Of a stretch of DNA of 64,000 bases, positions 9,409-18,111 are shown one piece after another. The stretch comes from Bacteroidales bacterium (lineage in GTDB: Bacteria > Bacteroidota > Bacteroidia > Bacteroidales > UBA1556), in NCBI GenBank assembly GCA_023146135.1, contig JAGLCR010000007.1:78810-142809 (forward strand). The letters are read 5' to 3'. The translations under genes and the position numbers were made by a program. Positions within the stretch are counted from its first letter, which is position 1. The number at the start of each line of letters is the position of its first letter. Under the pieces are notes generated by a model. It saw nothing but the letters and a program-made list of their open reading frames with translations, was not told the origin of the DNA and did not search any database.

Positions 9409-10074
9409 TTATAAATCTTCGTGCTTCAAACGTTTTAATACAGAGAATGCCGAATCTACATCTTGATCATTTACTATAACCGTAAACTCGTGTGTAGTGG
9501 AAATGATTTCTAAAATATTAATTCCTTCATAAGCCAGTTTTTTCAAAATATGATAATAAATACCATAAACCTGAGCATTTTCTTCAGGTAATTTGATGGT
9601 TATTGATGAAAGATTTGATATTTTATAAGTTAATAATTCGTTTTCAAATATTTCACTAACTTTATCATGCATCACATCACTCATCACAATAGTTGTTTCA
9701 TATATTCCTTGTGAAAAAGCATAAAATATTTCCTTGCGTGAACTAATTTGCTGTAGTAATTTGGTTTGACAGTCGATTAAAGTGTCCGAATTTCGGTAGG
9801 TATAATCAATCAAATTAGACCGAACGATAATATCACCCAAAAGGCCGATTACTTTCTTTACTCTTAGATTTATCTGAAAATTAATTGTTGGCTTCAATCG
9901 CTTTAGAGCCATTACAATTGCTCCTTGCTTTACGTCCTTATTAAGCTTAGTACTTACCTCGGGTTGAATCTCTCTAGCTAAAGATGATAGATTAAGTAAT
10001 CCACTCGCTAAAGTTTCCTCCAAAAATGGTTTGCGACTAACTATTTCGTTTACTGCTTCGCTAATTGTTATCAC
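9409..10074 (-). CDS. ACT-domain protein, possible regulator
   Basis: The 221-residue protein starts with GTG, chosen because a good Shine-Dalgarno AGGAGG sits five bases upstream, which is rare in this phylum. The N-terminal part (about 1-75) is helical and resembles a small helix-turn-helix module. The C-terminal part has two ACT-like segments, about 80-145 and 150-217: SSITIKLPEENAQVYGIYYHILKKLAYEGINILEIISTTHEFTVIVNDQDVDSAFSVL is a typical ACT fold sequence. ACT domains bind amino acids and control metabolic enzymes or transcription. No catalytic domain is present, so a ligand-sensing regulator is inferred. Confidence 0.7.
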   Translation of the reverse strand: MITISEAVNEIVSRKPFLEETLASGLLNLSSLAREIQPEVSTKLNKDVKQGAIVMALKRLKPTINFQINLRVKKVIGLLGDIIVRSNLIDYTYRNSDTLIDCQTKLLQQISSRKEIFYAFSQGIYETTIVMSDVMHDKVSEIFENELLTYKISNLSSITIKLPEENAQVYGIYYHILKKLAYEGINILEIISTTHEFTVIVNDQDVDSAFSVLKRLKHEDL

Positions 10075-10106
10075 TATGTCCTCCTTTATTTGTTGTATTT
10101 ATAACG

Positions 10107-10139
10107 CAAAAGTACAATAAATGTTATTAATACAACAAA
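10107..10139 (-). promoter_or_regulatory. Promoter TTTG-N21-TACTTTTG for the ACT-domain gene
   Basis: On the minus strand a -33 TTTG (10136-10139) is followed after 21 bases by TACTTTTG (10107-10114), matching the Bacteroidota sigma-ABfr consensus. The GTG start lies 33 bases further, after an AGGAGG. Confidence 0.6.
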
Positions 10140-10170
10140 ATTACAATTATTTAACAAATGGAAAGTTTGA

Positions 10171-10974
10171 TTAATGTACACTAAAAGCATTGAGTGTAAA
10201 GCTGTTAATAAAGGAAAGACATTTTTCTCGTGCTTCGATAAATCCCATATGAGCAATATGTTCTAAAATTAACACTTCGCTATGTTTTGGAAGACCTATT
10301 TGCTTGTTCATCAACTCCATAGGCGTTCGAGAGTCCTTCTTACCTATTATGAATAGCACGGGCACTCTTGCATTTTGTAATAGTTTAAGTTTGTCGGTTC
10401 GTTGACGCATGCCATAGAGCGCTGCAATAATGCCTTCTTTCTCCATCTTTCGTGATTCCGATTGCAGCACCTCTATTTCTTTTTTATAGATCTCTTTATT
10501 CTCTTTGGTAAATAAATCAGGAATAAAGCTTGAAATAAAATTTTTGTGATTTTCCTTTACTACTTGGATAGCACGGCCACGATTTATTTTTGCTTCGGTA
10601 CTATCGGCAAGTGCATGCGAGTGAAACACCCCAAAACCAGTAGTTTGTTTACTATACATTTCGGCAAAAGCCAATGCCACATAACCTCCCATGGAATGAC
10701 CAATGACCACATACTTTGTGATTTGCAAACGATCCAAAAGCTCTTTTACAATTTGTGCCATTAGCTCCATACTATGCACTTCTTCAATATTTTCGCTTTG
10801 GCCATGACCAGGTAAATCAATAGTTACTACTTTTAGTGATTTGCTCATTTGTTCAGAATAATAGTTCCATATATTCTGATTTTCTAAAAATCCATGAAGC
10901 AACACTATGCAATTGCCCTTTCCATTTACACGATAGTATATTTTCTTGTCTTGATAATTAAAGTAATTGTCCAC
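10171..10974 (-). CDS. Alpha/beta hydrolase
   Basis: The 267-residue cytoplasmic protein has the complete alpha/beta hydrolase set: the oxyanion loop LLHGFLENQNIW (about 25-36), DLPGHGQS, the nucleophile elbow GHSMGG with Ser94, the acid at Asp214 (IIGKKDSRTP) and His242 (EHIAHMG). Length and layout fit the esterase/lactonase group that includes BioH- and MenH-like enzymes, but the substrate cannot be fixed. It is downstream of and codirectional with no obvious partner, and divergent from the DAHP synthase gene. Confidence 0.88.
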   Translation of the reverse strand: MDNYFNYQDKKIYYRVNGKGNCIVLLHGFLENQNIWNYYSEQMSKSLKVVTIDLPGHGQSENIEEVHSMELMAQIVKELLDRLQITKYVVIGHSMGGYVALAFAEMYSKQTTGFGVFHSHALADSTEAKINRGRAIQVVKENHKNFISSFIPDLFTKENKEIYKKEIEVLQSESRKMEKEGIIAALYGMRQRTDKLKLLQNARVPVLFIIGKKDSRTPMELMNKQIGLPKHSEVLILEHIAHMGFIEAREKCLSFINSFTLNAFSVH

Positions 10975-11095
10975 GCTTTCTCGTTCTTTATATGATCCTA
11001 TATATAACGCAAAAAATACTTTTTCGTTGCATTTTTATTTAGAAGATAAACTCCGCATAATTTCCGTAATTTTGACCTGAAAACAGAATGCAAAT

Positions 11096-12181
11096 ATGGG
11101 AACAAAACTAGATATACTTCCAATCGACAAATGGTTTAATACCAACGGTAAGCCACTTATTATTAGTGGGCCTTGTAGTGCTGAATCTGAAGAACAGTTA
11201 TTGAATACAGGGAGGGAATTGGCAAAAATTTCTGAAGTAAAAATAATTAGAGCAGGAATATGGAAACCACGCACTCGCCCTGATATATTTGAGGGCGTTG
11301 GAGAAATAGGACTTAAATGGCTTAAAAAGTTAAAGGAAGAAACAGGATTAAAAACATGTGTGGAAGTGGCTACACCACAGCATATCGATGCTTGTTTAAA
11401 AAATGATATTGATATTCTTTGGGTTGGAGCTCGTACTACGGCAAATCCTTTCTCCATTCAGGAACTCGCTGATAACTTAAAGGGGGTAGATATTCCTATA
11501 ATGGTGAAAAACCCCTTGCATCCTGATTTGAAACTATGGATTGGAGCTTTAGAACGTTTTAATCAAGTAGGGATTACTAAATTAGCTGCTATTCACCGAG
11601 GATTTTATACCTACGAAAAAACACCATTCCGTAATTTACCCATGTGGGAAATCCCCATTGAATTGAAACGCCTTGTACCTAATATAGCTGTCATTACCGA
11701 CCCATCTCATATTTGTGGAAATAGAGAACTCTTGCAAAGTGTTTCGCAAAAGGCAATGGATTTAGCAATGGATGGCTTGATGTTGGAATCTCATATCAAT
11801 CCTTCAGTTGCCTTAACAGACGCTTCGCAACAATTAGAACCAAAAGACCTTAAGATACTGCTCAATAATCTTGTGCATCGTCAAGAATTCGGCACCGAAG
11901 ATTTTGAAAATTTATTGGAAAAATTACGATTTGATATTGATCATATCGATCAAGAACTACTTACAATCCTTACGCGTAGAATGCATAAAATAGAGGAGAT
12001 CGGATACTATAAAAAGGAAAATAATATAACTGTTTTGCAAATGGACCGCCTAAGGCAGATGATGTTGTCCAGACTTAAAGTTGGAAAAGACTTAGGGCTA
12101 GATAGTAAATTTGTATTAAAACTATTGCAACTAGTACATAAAGACTCCATTCAAATTCAAACAAAAATAATGACTACTTAA
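11096..12181 (+). CDS. Bifunctional DAHP synthase / chorismate mutase
   Basis: The 361-residue protein joins two enzymes of the shikimate pathway. Residues about 1-260 are a type I-beta (KDOPS-like) DAHP synthase: LIISGPCSAES, RAGIWKPRTRPDIFEGVG, WVGARTTANPF, PIMVKNPLHPD, AAIHRGFYTY and DPSHICGNRELL, the last with the metal-binding His. Residues about 270-355 form an AroQ-type chorismate mutase (LRFDIDHIDQELLTILTRRMHKIEEIGYYKKENNI). The first condenses phosphoenolpyruvate with erythrose 4-phosphate; the second converts chorismate to prephenate. This order of fusion is characteristic of Bacteroidota. The mutase part may serve for feedback control. A TAATTTTG element lies at 11067-11074. Confidence 0.95.
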   Translation: MGTKLDILPIDKWFNTNGKPLIISGPCSAESEEQLLNTGRELAKISEVKIIRAGIWKPRTRPDIFEGVGEIGLKWLKKLKEETGLKTCVEVATPQHIDACLKNDIDILWVGARTTANPFSIQELADNLKGVDIPIMVKNPLHPDLKLWIGALERFNQVGITKLAAIHRGFYTYEKTPFRNLPMWEIPIELKRLVPNIAVITDPSHICGNRELLQSVSQKAMDLAMDGLMLESHINPSVALTDASQQLEPKDLKILLNNLVHRQEFGTEDFENLLEKLRFDIDHIDQELLTILTRRMHKIEEIGYYKKENNITVLQMDRLRQMMLSRLKVGKDLGLDSKFVLKLLQLVHKDSIQIQTKIMTT

Positions 12182-12211
12182 GCTTAGTCCAAATCACCAT
12201 AAACTACTATC

Positions 12212-13624
12212 ATGGAAGAGTATAAAATATATCTTGCAGGAAAATTTGTTCAAACAAATTCAGAGGTTAAAATTTTTAATCCTTATCACGAAAAGGCTTT
12301 TGCCAAAACATATTTAGCTGGTAAGCAAGAGCTAGAAGAAGCTATAATATCTGGGCAGAAGGTATTGAAAACCATGCGCGACTTACCTTCCTATGAGCGC
12401 TATGATATTTTGATGCAAATAGCTCAAGGATTGAGTGATAACTTGAATGAAATTGCTCAAATTCTTAGTGATGAATCAGGAAAGCCCATGCGCTATGCCA
12501 AGGGTGAGATACAGAGGTCTATTCAAACATTTACTGTAGCAGCAGAAGAGGCAAAACGCTTGCCTGCTGAAGTTATGAGCTTGGATTGGACTGCGGCTGG
12601 AAAAGGAAAACAGGGCGTCATTCGATATTTCCCAGTAGGCCTAGTTGCTGGAATTTCACCTTTTAATTTTCCCATGAATTTAGCAGTGCATAAGATTGCT
12701 CCCGCCATTGCAGCAGGATGTCCCATAATATTAAAGCCATCAACCACTACTCCATTATCTACTTTAGCATTGGCCAAAATTATTGATAAAACCTCTTTGC
12801 CTAAAGGAGCAATTTCCATTTTGCCTATGTCCCGTGCCGAAGGAAATCAATTGGTAACCGATGATCGTTTTAAGCTGCTGTCATTCACGGGTTCACCTCA
12901 TGTGGGCTGGTTGATGAAGGCTGAATCAGGACGTAAAAAAGTAGTCCTTGAATTAGGGGGTAATGCAGGTATGGTGATTACCAAATCTGCAGATTTAGAT
13001 TTGGCAGTGGAAAAAGCTATTATTGGTGGTTTTGCCTACTCGGGTCAAGTATGTATTCACGCACAGCGTATTTATGTAGCCCAAGAGATATTTGAAGAGT
13101 TTGCACATAAATTTGTTTCCAAAGTAAAAAACCTTAAAGTTGGTGATCCAACAGATGACAGCACCGAAATATCGGCAATGATTGACGAGAATAACGCCAA
13201 AAGAGTAGAGGCGTGGGTGAATGAAGCTATTCATGATGGCGCAAAAGTGCTTTGTGGAGGTAATCGACATGGAACTTATTACGAACCAACAATTCTTTCC
13301 GATACCAAACCTAAAATGAAGGTTTGTGCCCTTGAAGTGTTTGGCCCAGTAGTTACACTAGAGCCTTTTAGTGATTTTGAATCGGTAATTGATGAAGTAA
13401 ACGAAAGTGAATTTGGTTTGCAAGCAGGTGTCTTTACCAATCAAATCGACGAAATGGACTATGCTTTCACTAATTTGGAAGTGGGCGGTGTAATCATCAA
13501 CGACTCGCCTATTTTCCGTGTTGATCACATGCCCTATGGTGGCATTAAGGATTCGGGCTTGGGTAGAGAAGGAGTAAAATATGCTATACATGATATGATG
13601 GAAGCTCGAATTTTAGTTCGATAA
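12212..13624 (+). CDS. NAD(P)-dependent aldehyde dehydrogenase
   Basis: The 470-residue protein is a standard-length aldehyde dehydrogenase. The catalytic residues are visible: Asn152 (SPFNFPMN), Glu247 (LELGGNAG) and the nucleophile Cys281 (SGQVCIHAQRI). The coenzyme loop LSFTGSPHVGW and the C-terminal YGGIKDSGLGREG are in place. It oxidises an aldehyde to the acid with NAD or NADP; similarity of layout to non-phosphorylating glyceraldehyde-3-phosphate and lactaldehyde dehydrogenases is noted, but the substrate is open. It lies 30 bases after the DAHP synthase gene, so cotranscription is likely, ending at the terminator at 13645. Confidence 0.92.
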   Translation: MEEYKIYLAGKFVQTNSEVKIFNPYHEKAFAKTYLAGKQELEEAIISGQKVLKTMRDLPSYERYDILMQIAQGLSDNLNEIAQILSDESGKPMRYAKGEIQRSIQTFTVAAEEAKRLPAEVMSLDWTAAGKGKQGVIRYFPVGLVAGISPFNFPMNLAVHKIAPAIAAGCPIILKPSTTTPLSTLALAKIIDKTSLPKGAISILPMSRAEGNQLVTDDRFKLLSFTGSPHVGWLMKAESGRKKVVLELGGNAGMVITKSADLDLAVEKAIIGGFAYSGQVCIHAQRIYVAQEIFEEFAHKFVSKVKNLKVGDPTDDSTEISAMIDENNAKRVEAWVNEAIHDGAKVLCGGNRHGTYYEPTILSDTKPKMKVCALEVFGPVVTLEPFSDFESVIDEVNESEFGLQAGVFTNQIDEMDYAFTNLEVGGVIINDSPIFRVDHMPYGGIKDSGLGREGVKYAIHDMMEARILVR

Positions 13625-13644
13625 AAGTTATTCCTATGTAGAAT

Positions 13645-13690
13645 AAACCCTCAAGAAGACAGTCTCTTATTGAGGGTTTTGTTTTTTCAA
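13645..13690 (+). terminator. Rho-independent terminator after the aldehyde dehydrogenase
   Basis: AAACCCTCA (13645-13653) pairs with TGAGGGTTT (13671-13679), followed by TGTTTTTTC. It ends the DAHP synthase-aldehyde dehydrogenase unit. Confidence 0.75.
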
Positions 13691-13799
13691 TTTTGTTTTC
13701 AATGACTAATACATATCATAAAACCTAGACTTCAATTATCTATATCTTGCGAGCTATTAAGTACATAAATAGAGAATAAATAATTAAACTAGAAAGACA

Positions 13800-14354
13800 A
13801 TGAGAAAAACAATTTACGTATTAGGAATGGTAGCACTGATGGCTACTTTTACTGCTTGCAATTCAGCAGCAGAAAATACAGATACCAAAAAAGTTGAAAC
13901 TGCTGATGCTGATGCAAAATGTGGAGAGGGTAAATGTGGTGAAGGCAAATGTGGTGGTGCCGATGCAGAAGGAGAAAAAGAAGATCATTTTGCAGATATC
14001 GATACCGATGGTAATGGCGAAATTACTAAAGAAGAGTTTGTAGTTCATGTGACTAAGGAATTCAAATCAGTTGATAAGAATGAAGATGGAAAAGTTACCA
14101 CTGAAGAATGTGGACATTTTGATATGTTAAATACCGATGGCGACGATCTTATATCTTCCGAAGAGTTTGAAGCTGGTCATGATACAATGTTCTCAAAAAT
14201 GGACAAAGATGGAAGCGGAACTGTTTCTCGTGAAGAAATGGAAGCGCAAATGAAAGCCATGAAAGAGAATACTAGCGATGATGCAGAAAAAAAATGTGGA
14301 GATGCTACAGCAAAAGATGAAAAAAAATGTGGCGAAGGCAAATGCGGTAAATAA
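13800..14354 (+). CDS. EF-hand lipoprotein with EGKCG (bufferin-like) motifs
   Basis: The 184-residue protein has a lipoprotein signal (TFTAC, lipidated Cys20). Four complete EF-hand loops follow at residues 68-79, 92-103, 111-122 and 135-146, each 12 long and ending in Glu, so it should bind calcium in the periplasm or at the surface. On both sides lie EGKCG pentapeptides: two in tandem at 43-52 and one at 179-183, plus lone CG pairs at 41 and 166. EGKCG is the motif that HvfB-type MNIO (DUF692) enzymes modify in copper-buffering bufferins. No MNIO gene is present in this window, so modification is only a possibility; unmodified thiol metal binding is an alternative. The gene has its own terminators on both sides. 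Confidence 0.85.
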   Translation: MRKTIYVLGMVALMATFTACNSAAENTDTKKVETADADAKCGEGKCGEGKCGGADAEGEKEDHFADIDTDGNGEITKEEFVVHVTKEFKSVDKNEDGKVTTEECGHFDMLNTDGDDLISSEEFEAGHDTMFSKMDKDGSGTVSREEMEAQMKAMKENTSDDAEKKCGDATAKDEKKCGEGKCGK

Positions 14355-14374
14355 TATTTTTTAGTAAAAATAAA

Positions 14375-14412
14375 AGAGGGTTTGATTGTAATATCAGACC
14401 CTCTTTTTTTTT
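14375..14412 (+). terminator. Rho-independent terminator after the EF-hand lipoprotein
   Basis: AGAGGGT (14375-14381) pairs with ACCCTCT (14398-14404) with extra TTGAT/ATCAG pairing inside, followed by a run of nine T. Confidence 0.85.
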
Positions 14413-14474
14413 GTAGATAATATTGGACCATATGCTTTTTTTAGTAATTTTAGGGATTACTAAAAAACGATACT

Positions 14475-14900
14475 ATGGCAAGTCCTCATAAAAGACACGG
14501 TAATTCAATTCTAGCTGAATGGCTATTAAAATTTGTTCTGATTTTCTTTATAGCTTCAATATTTTTTGATGAATATGCTATTAAGTTTTTGATTGCTAAT
14601 GGGGGTTCTCTATCGGGTTTTATGACCTATCTAAAAATTGCACTTATTTTGGTTTTCGGAATAGTAATTTCAGCAATCAGTCAATCATCATTTAAGATAG
14701 TTGGCTTTGTATCCATAATTATTGGATCGCTTTTCAAGATTATCATGAAAATTTCAGATGAAATATTCATGGCAGTTGATATTATTAATCTAGCCGATGA
14801 ATTTCTTTTAATTGGAGTAGCTACATTCTATTTATATCGTCATCATAGACATGAGAAACAAACCAGGAAGGTAGTTAAGAAAAAATCACAACGTGCTTAA
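14475..14900 (+). CDS. Small inner-membrane protein of unknown function
   Basis: The 141-residue protein is not recognised. It has four hydrophobic segments, at about 18-36, 45-66, 70-90 and 100-121, with a basic N-terminus and a very basic cytoplasmic tail (RHHRHEKQTRKVVKKKSQRA). The layout is loosely like phosphate-starvation PsiE-type small membrane proteins, but I see no diagnostic motif. It lies between two strong terminators, so it is transcribed alone. Confidence 0.65.
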   Translation: MASPHKRHGNSILAEWLLKFVLIFFIASIFFDEYAIKFLIANGGSLSGFMTYLKIALILVFGIVISAISQSSFKIVGFVSIIIGSLFKIIMKISDEIFMAVDIINLADEFLLIGVATFYLYRHHRHEKQTRKVVKKKSQRA

Positions 14901-14904
14901 AGCA

Positions 14905-14939
14905 AAAACCCTTCAAAAATTAAACTTTTGAAGGGTTTT
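14905..14939. terminator. Bidirectional rho-independent terminator
   Basis: A perfect 14-base stem, AAAACCCTTCAAAA (14905-14918) with TTTTGAAGGGTTTT (14926-14939), lies between two convergent genes. T and A runs at its edges let it serve both the small membrane protein and kbl. Confidence 0.9.
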
Positions 14940-14958
14940 AATAATATATTTTTTGCAC

Positions 14959-16146
14959 TTATATAACACCAAGATCTTTACCAACTTTAGTAAATCCAGC
15001 AATACATTGATCTAAATGAGCTTGTTCATGGGCAGCTGATAGCTGAACTCGAATACGAGCCTCACCCTTAGGCACTACTGGGAAGAAGAAGCCTATTACA
15101 TAAATTCCTTCATCCAAAAGCTTAGTCGCAAATTCCTGAGCTAGTTTAGCATCATAAAGCATCACAGCGCAAATAGCTGATTTTGTAGGTTTAATATCAA
15201 ATCCTGCCGCTTTCATTCTCTCCATAAAATAATCAGTATTGTCATGCAGTTTTTCTTGTAGGGTGTTGGTTTTATCTACCATATCAAACATACGAATACC
15301 TGCAGCAGCAACCATTGGAGGAATAGAATTGGAAAATAAATATGGACGAGAGCGCTGGCGCAACATCTCAATAATTTCTTTCTTACCAGTAGTAAATCCA
15401 CCAATTGCACCACCAAAGGCTTTTCCAAGGGTTCCCGTAATAATCTCTGCTTTCCCTTTCATTTCAAACAACTCAGTTACCCCACGACCTGTTTTGCCAA
15501 CTACACCTGCCGAATGACTTTCGTCAATCATTATCATGGCATCATACTTATTGGCCAATTCCAAAATTTTATCCATTGGGGCCACATTTCCATCCATGCT
15601 AAAAACACCATCAGTTACAATTAAACGAAAGCGCTGTGCTTGTGCCTTTTTTAATTGGATTTCCAAATCCTCCATATTGGCGTTTTTGTAACGGTAGCGC
15701 TGTGCTTTACACAAACGAACTCCATCAATAATAGATGCATGGTTTAATGAGTCCGAAATAATAGCATCTTCAATTCCTAATAAAGGCTCAAATACTCCAC
15801 CATTGGCGTCGAATGCTGCTGCATAAAGAATAGTGTCTTCTGTGCCAAAGAAATGAGCTATTTTCTGCTCTAGCTCTTTATGTAAATCCTGCGTGCCACA
15901 GATAAAACGTACTGATGACATTCCATATCCATGACTGTCCATGGCATCTTTTGCAGCATTTATCAACTCAGGATTATTTGATAATCCTAAGTAATTATTC
16001 ATACAGAAATTTAATACTTTAGATCCATCTTCCAAAGTAATTTCAGCTTGTTGAGGAGCTACAATTACACGCTCGTCTTTATATAAACCAGCTTCTTTTA
16101 TATCACCTATCTCTTTTTGTAGAAAATCTTGAAAATTATTATACAT
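14959..16146 (-). CDS. kbl: Glycine C-acetyltransferase (2-amino-3-ketobutyrate CoA ligase)
   Basis: The 395-residue protein is full length for Kbl, an alpha-oxoamine synthase with pyridoxal phosphate. The cofactor Lys242 is in TGTLGKAFGGAIGG; Asp208 and His211 (MIDESHSAG) contact the cofactor; NNYLGLSNNPEL and GYGMSSVRFICGT are family hallmarks. It cleaves 2-amino-3-oxobutyrate with CoA to glycine and acetyl-CoA, the second step of threonine breakdown. Threonine dehydrogenase is not in the window. A TATCTTTA promoter element lies at 16178-16185, and the gene ends at the bidirectional terminator. Confidence 0.95.
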   Translation of the reverse strand: MYNNFQDFLQKEIGDIKEAGLYKDERVIVAPQQAEITLEDGSKVLNFCMNNYLGLSNNPELINAAKDAMDSHGYGMSSVRFICGTQDLHKELEQKIAHFFGTEDTILYAAAFDANGGVFEPLLGIEDAIISDSLNHASIIDGVRLCKAQRYRYKNANMEDLEIQLKKAQAQRFRLIVTDGVFSMDGNVAPMDKILELANKYDAMIMIDESHSAGVVGKTGRGVTELFEMKGKAEIITGTLGKAFGGAIGGFTTGKKEIIEMLRQRSRPYLFSNSIPPMVAAAGIRMFDMVDKTNTLQEKLHDNTDYFMERMKAAGFDIKPTKSAICAVMLYDAKLAQEFATKLLDEGIYVIGFFFPVVPKGEARIRVQLSAAHEQAHLDQCIAGFTKVGKDLGVI

Positions 16147-16294
16147 CTTGCTATGTTTTTAGATTTTTAATAGGGGGTAAAGATACCATATTTTAATGAT
16201 TTATAAGTTTGTTAACTTATTAAATCTATGCCAATCTTACCTTTTTTGTTCATGATATAATGGCTTATTTTAGAAAAAACCCTAGTTTCGCACC

Positions 16295-18100
16295 ATGCAA
16301 AATCTAAATGAGCTCAGAGAGCACTACATAACTTATCAGATTAAAGAACAAAAGGCATTGAATAATGCTAAAAAGAACATATTTTGGATTTCCATAGTAC
16401 GTTTAGCCGCTTTTCTAGGTTTAATAATAGGGGTTTATGTATTATTTCAACAAGATTCGAATTATACTCTATATTGGGCATTATTAGGCGTTGTGCTTTT
16501 TTTAGCCTTGGTAAAACTGCACGCACGCTTCTTTGCGGCAAAGCGTTTAACCGAAAACCGATTACGAGTAATTGAGGAGGAACTAAAATCATTGGAAGGT
16601 AACCAATCGGCATTCGATGATGGAAGTCGATATATGCACCGGAGTAAAGATTATGCTTATGATTTAGATGTTTTTGGTCCACAATCTTTATATCAAAAAT
16701 GCAATCGTACCACTACCATTGGTGGTGGAGGCATGTTGGCCCATTGGTTTAATTTCTCGGAGTACGAAACAGCTAAAATAAAACACAAACAAGAGTCGGT
16801 TGAGGAGTTAGCTAGTTTATTTGAAGAGCGACTTGATTTTCGTGCTCAAGGACTAATGTTAGATGAGGAGAAAGGGGAATATCGTGCGCTAATTCGATGG
16901 ATGAACGAGCCGGATTTATTCTTTGGCAAGCCCTTATTTATTGTGCTAATATGGATTGCATCACTCATTAATATTGTGGGAATTATGCTTTATTTTGGAG
17001 GAATTATCAATGGCAATTTACCCGGAACAAGTCTATTTATCAGCTTGATGTTTGTAGGTTTCTACACAAAAAAGATTCAACGAATCCACATGTCGGTAAG
17101 CTCTAAGGTTAAACTCTTGACTAAGTATATCAAGTTGCTGCAAATAATTGAGCAAACACCTTTTACAACATCTTATCTAAACGACTTGCAATTTGAGTTG
17201 GGTGATAAAAAAGCTAATGCAAGTACTCAAATTGGCAAGCTATCCAAAATATTGTCAGCATTGGATACTCGATTAAATGTGTTTGCAGGAATATTAGTTA
17301 ATGCTATTTTTCTTTGGGATATTCTTCAGGTACTTCGGATGGAAAAGTGGAAGGCTGAGCATAAAAAAGACCTAATAAAATGGTTTACAGTTTTAAGTAG
17401 TTTTGACGCGCTAAACGGAATATCTACGCTTCATTATAATCATCCAGATTGGGTTTTCCCAACACTCTCCGAAAAGGATTTTGAACTTACTGCTGAAGAC
17501 CTGAAACATCCATTAATGCAAGACACTAATTGTGTAGGTAATAATTTTAGTATTCCAAATCGTCCCCATTTCAAAGTTATTACAGGTGCAAATATGGCTG
17601 GTAAAAGTACATTTCTGCGCAGTTTGGGTACTAATATGCTTCTTGCTATGATGGGAGCACCAGTAAGTGCCAAAAGCATGATTATTAATCCCATAGAAAT
17701 TATAAGTAGTATACGTACCAAAGATTCTTTGGCAAAAAATGAGAGTTATTTTTATGCGGAAATAAAGCGTCTAGAAGTAATAATTAACCGACTTAAAAAA
17801 GGAGAGCGGCTTTTTGTTTTCTTAGATGAAATTTTGAAGGGTACAAACTCCAAAGATAAGGAGCAGGGCTCAAAAGCTTTGCTAAAACAATTAGTAGAGC
17901 TTAAGGCTGTGGGAGTAATAGCAACTCATGATTTAAACTTAGGAGTTATTTCTCAAGAATTCAAAGACTATGTAGAAAATATTTGTTTCGAAGTAGAAAT
18001 TCTTGATGGAGGTTTGCATTTTGATTACAAAATTAGACCCGGGATTGCTCAAAATCTTAGTGCTACTTATTTGATGAAACAAATGGGGATCACCGTATAG
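16295..18100 (+). CDS. Membrane-anchored MutS-like ATPase
   Basis: The 601-residue protein has the MutS C-terminal ATPase: Walker A GANMAGKSTF (431-440), Walker B LFVFLDE (506-512), then the KGTNSKDKEQGSKALL signature and ATHDLNLG. It lacks the mismatch-recognition domain I of true MutS. Instead it has hydrophobic segments at about 29-51, 57-76, 213-236 and 243-256, placing it at the inner membrane. The core/lever region is about 270-400. Such proteins are frequent in Bacteroidota, often annotated as MutS-related, with no proven role; they probably do not act in classical mismatch repair. A TAGTTTCG element ends four bases before the ATG, so the message may be leaderless. Confidence 0.85.
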   Translation: MQNLNELREHYITYQIKEQKALNNAKKNIFWISIVRLAAFLGLIIGVYVLFQQDSNYTLYWALLGVVLFLALVKLHARFFAAKRLTENRLRVIEEELKSLEGNQSAFDDGSRYMHRSKDYAYDLDVFGPQSLYQKCNRTTTIGGGGMLAHWFNFSEYETAKIKHKQESVEELASLFEERLDFRAQGLMLDEEKGEYRALIRWMNEPDLFFGKPLFIVLIWIASLINIVGIMLYFGGIINGNLPGTSLFISLMFVGFYTKKIQRIHMSVSSKVKLLTKYIKLLQIIEQTPFTTSYLNDLQFELGDKKANASTQIGKLSKILSALDTRLNVFAGILVNAIFLWDILQVLRMEKWKAEHKKDLIKWFTVLSSFDALNGISTLHYNHPDWVFPTLSEKDFELTAEDLKHPLMQDTNCVGNNFSIPNRPHFKVITGANMAGKSTFLRSLGTNMLLAMMGAPVSAKSMIINPIEIISSIRTKDSLAKNESYFYAEIKRLEVIINRLKKGERLFVFLDEILKGTNSKDKEQGSKALLKQLVELKAVGVIATHDLNLGVISQEFKDYVENICFEVEILDGGLHFDYKIRPGIAQNLSATYLMKQMGITV

Positions 18101-18111
18101 GACCTTCTAAC

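Noticed and set aside
12523..12819. Minus-strand frame inside the aldehyde dehydrogenase gene
   Set aside because: It is a shadow of a well-supported gene and has no features of its own.
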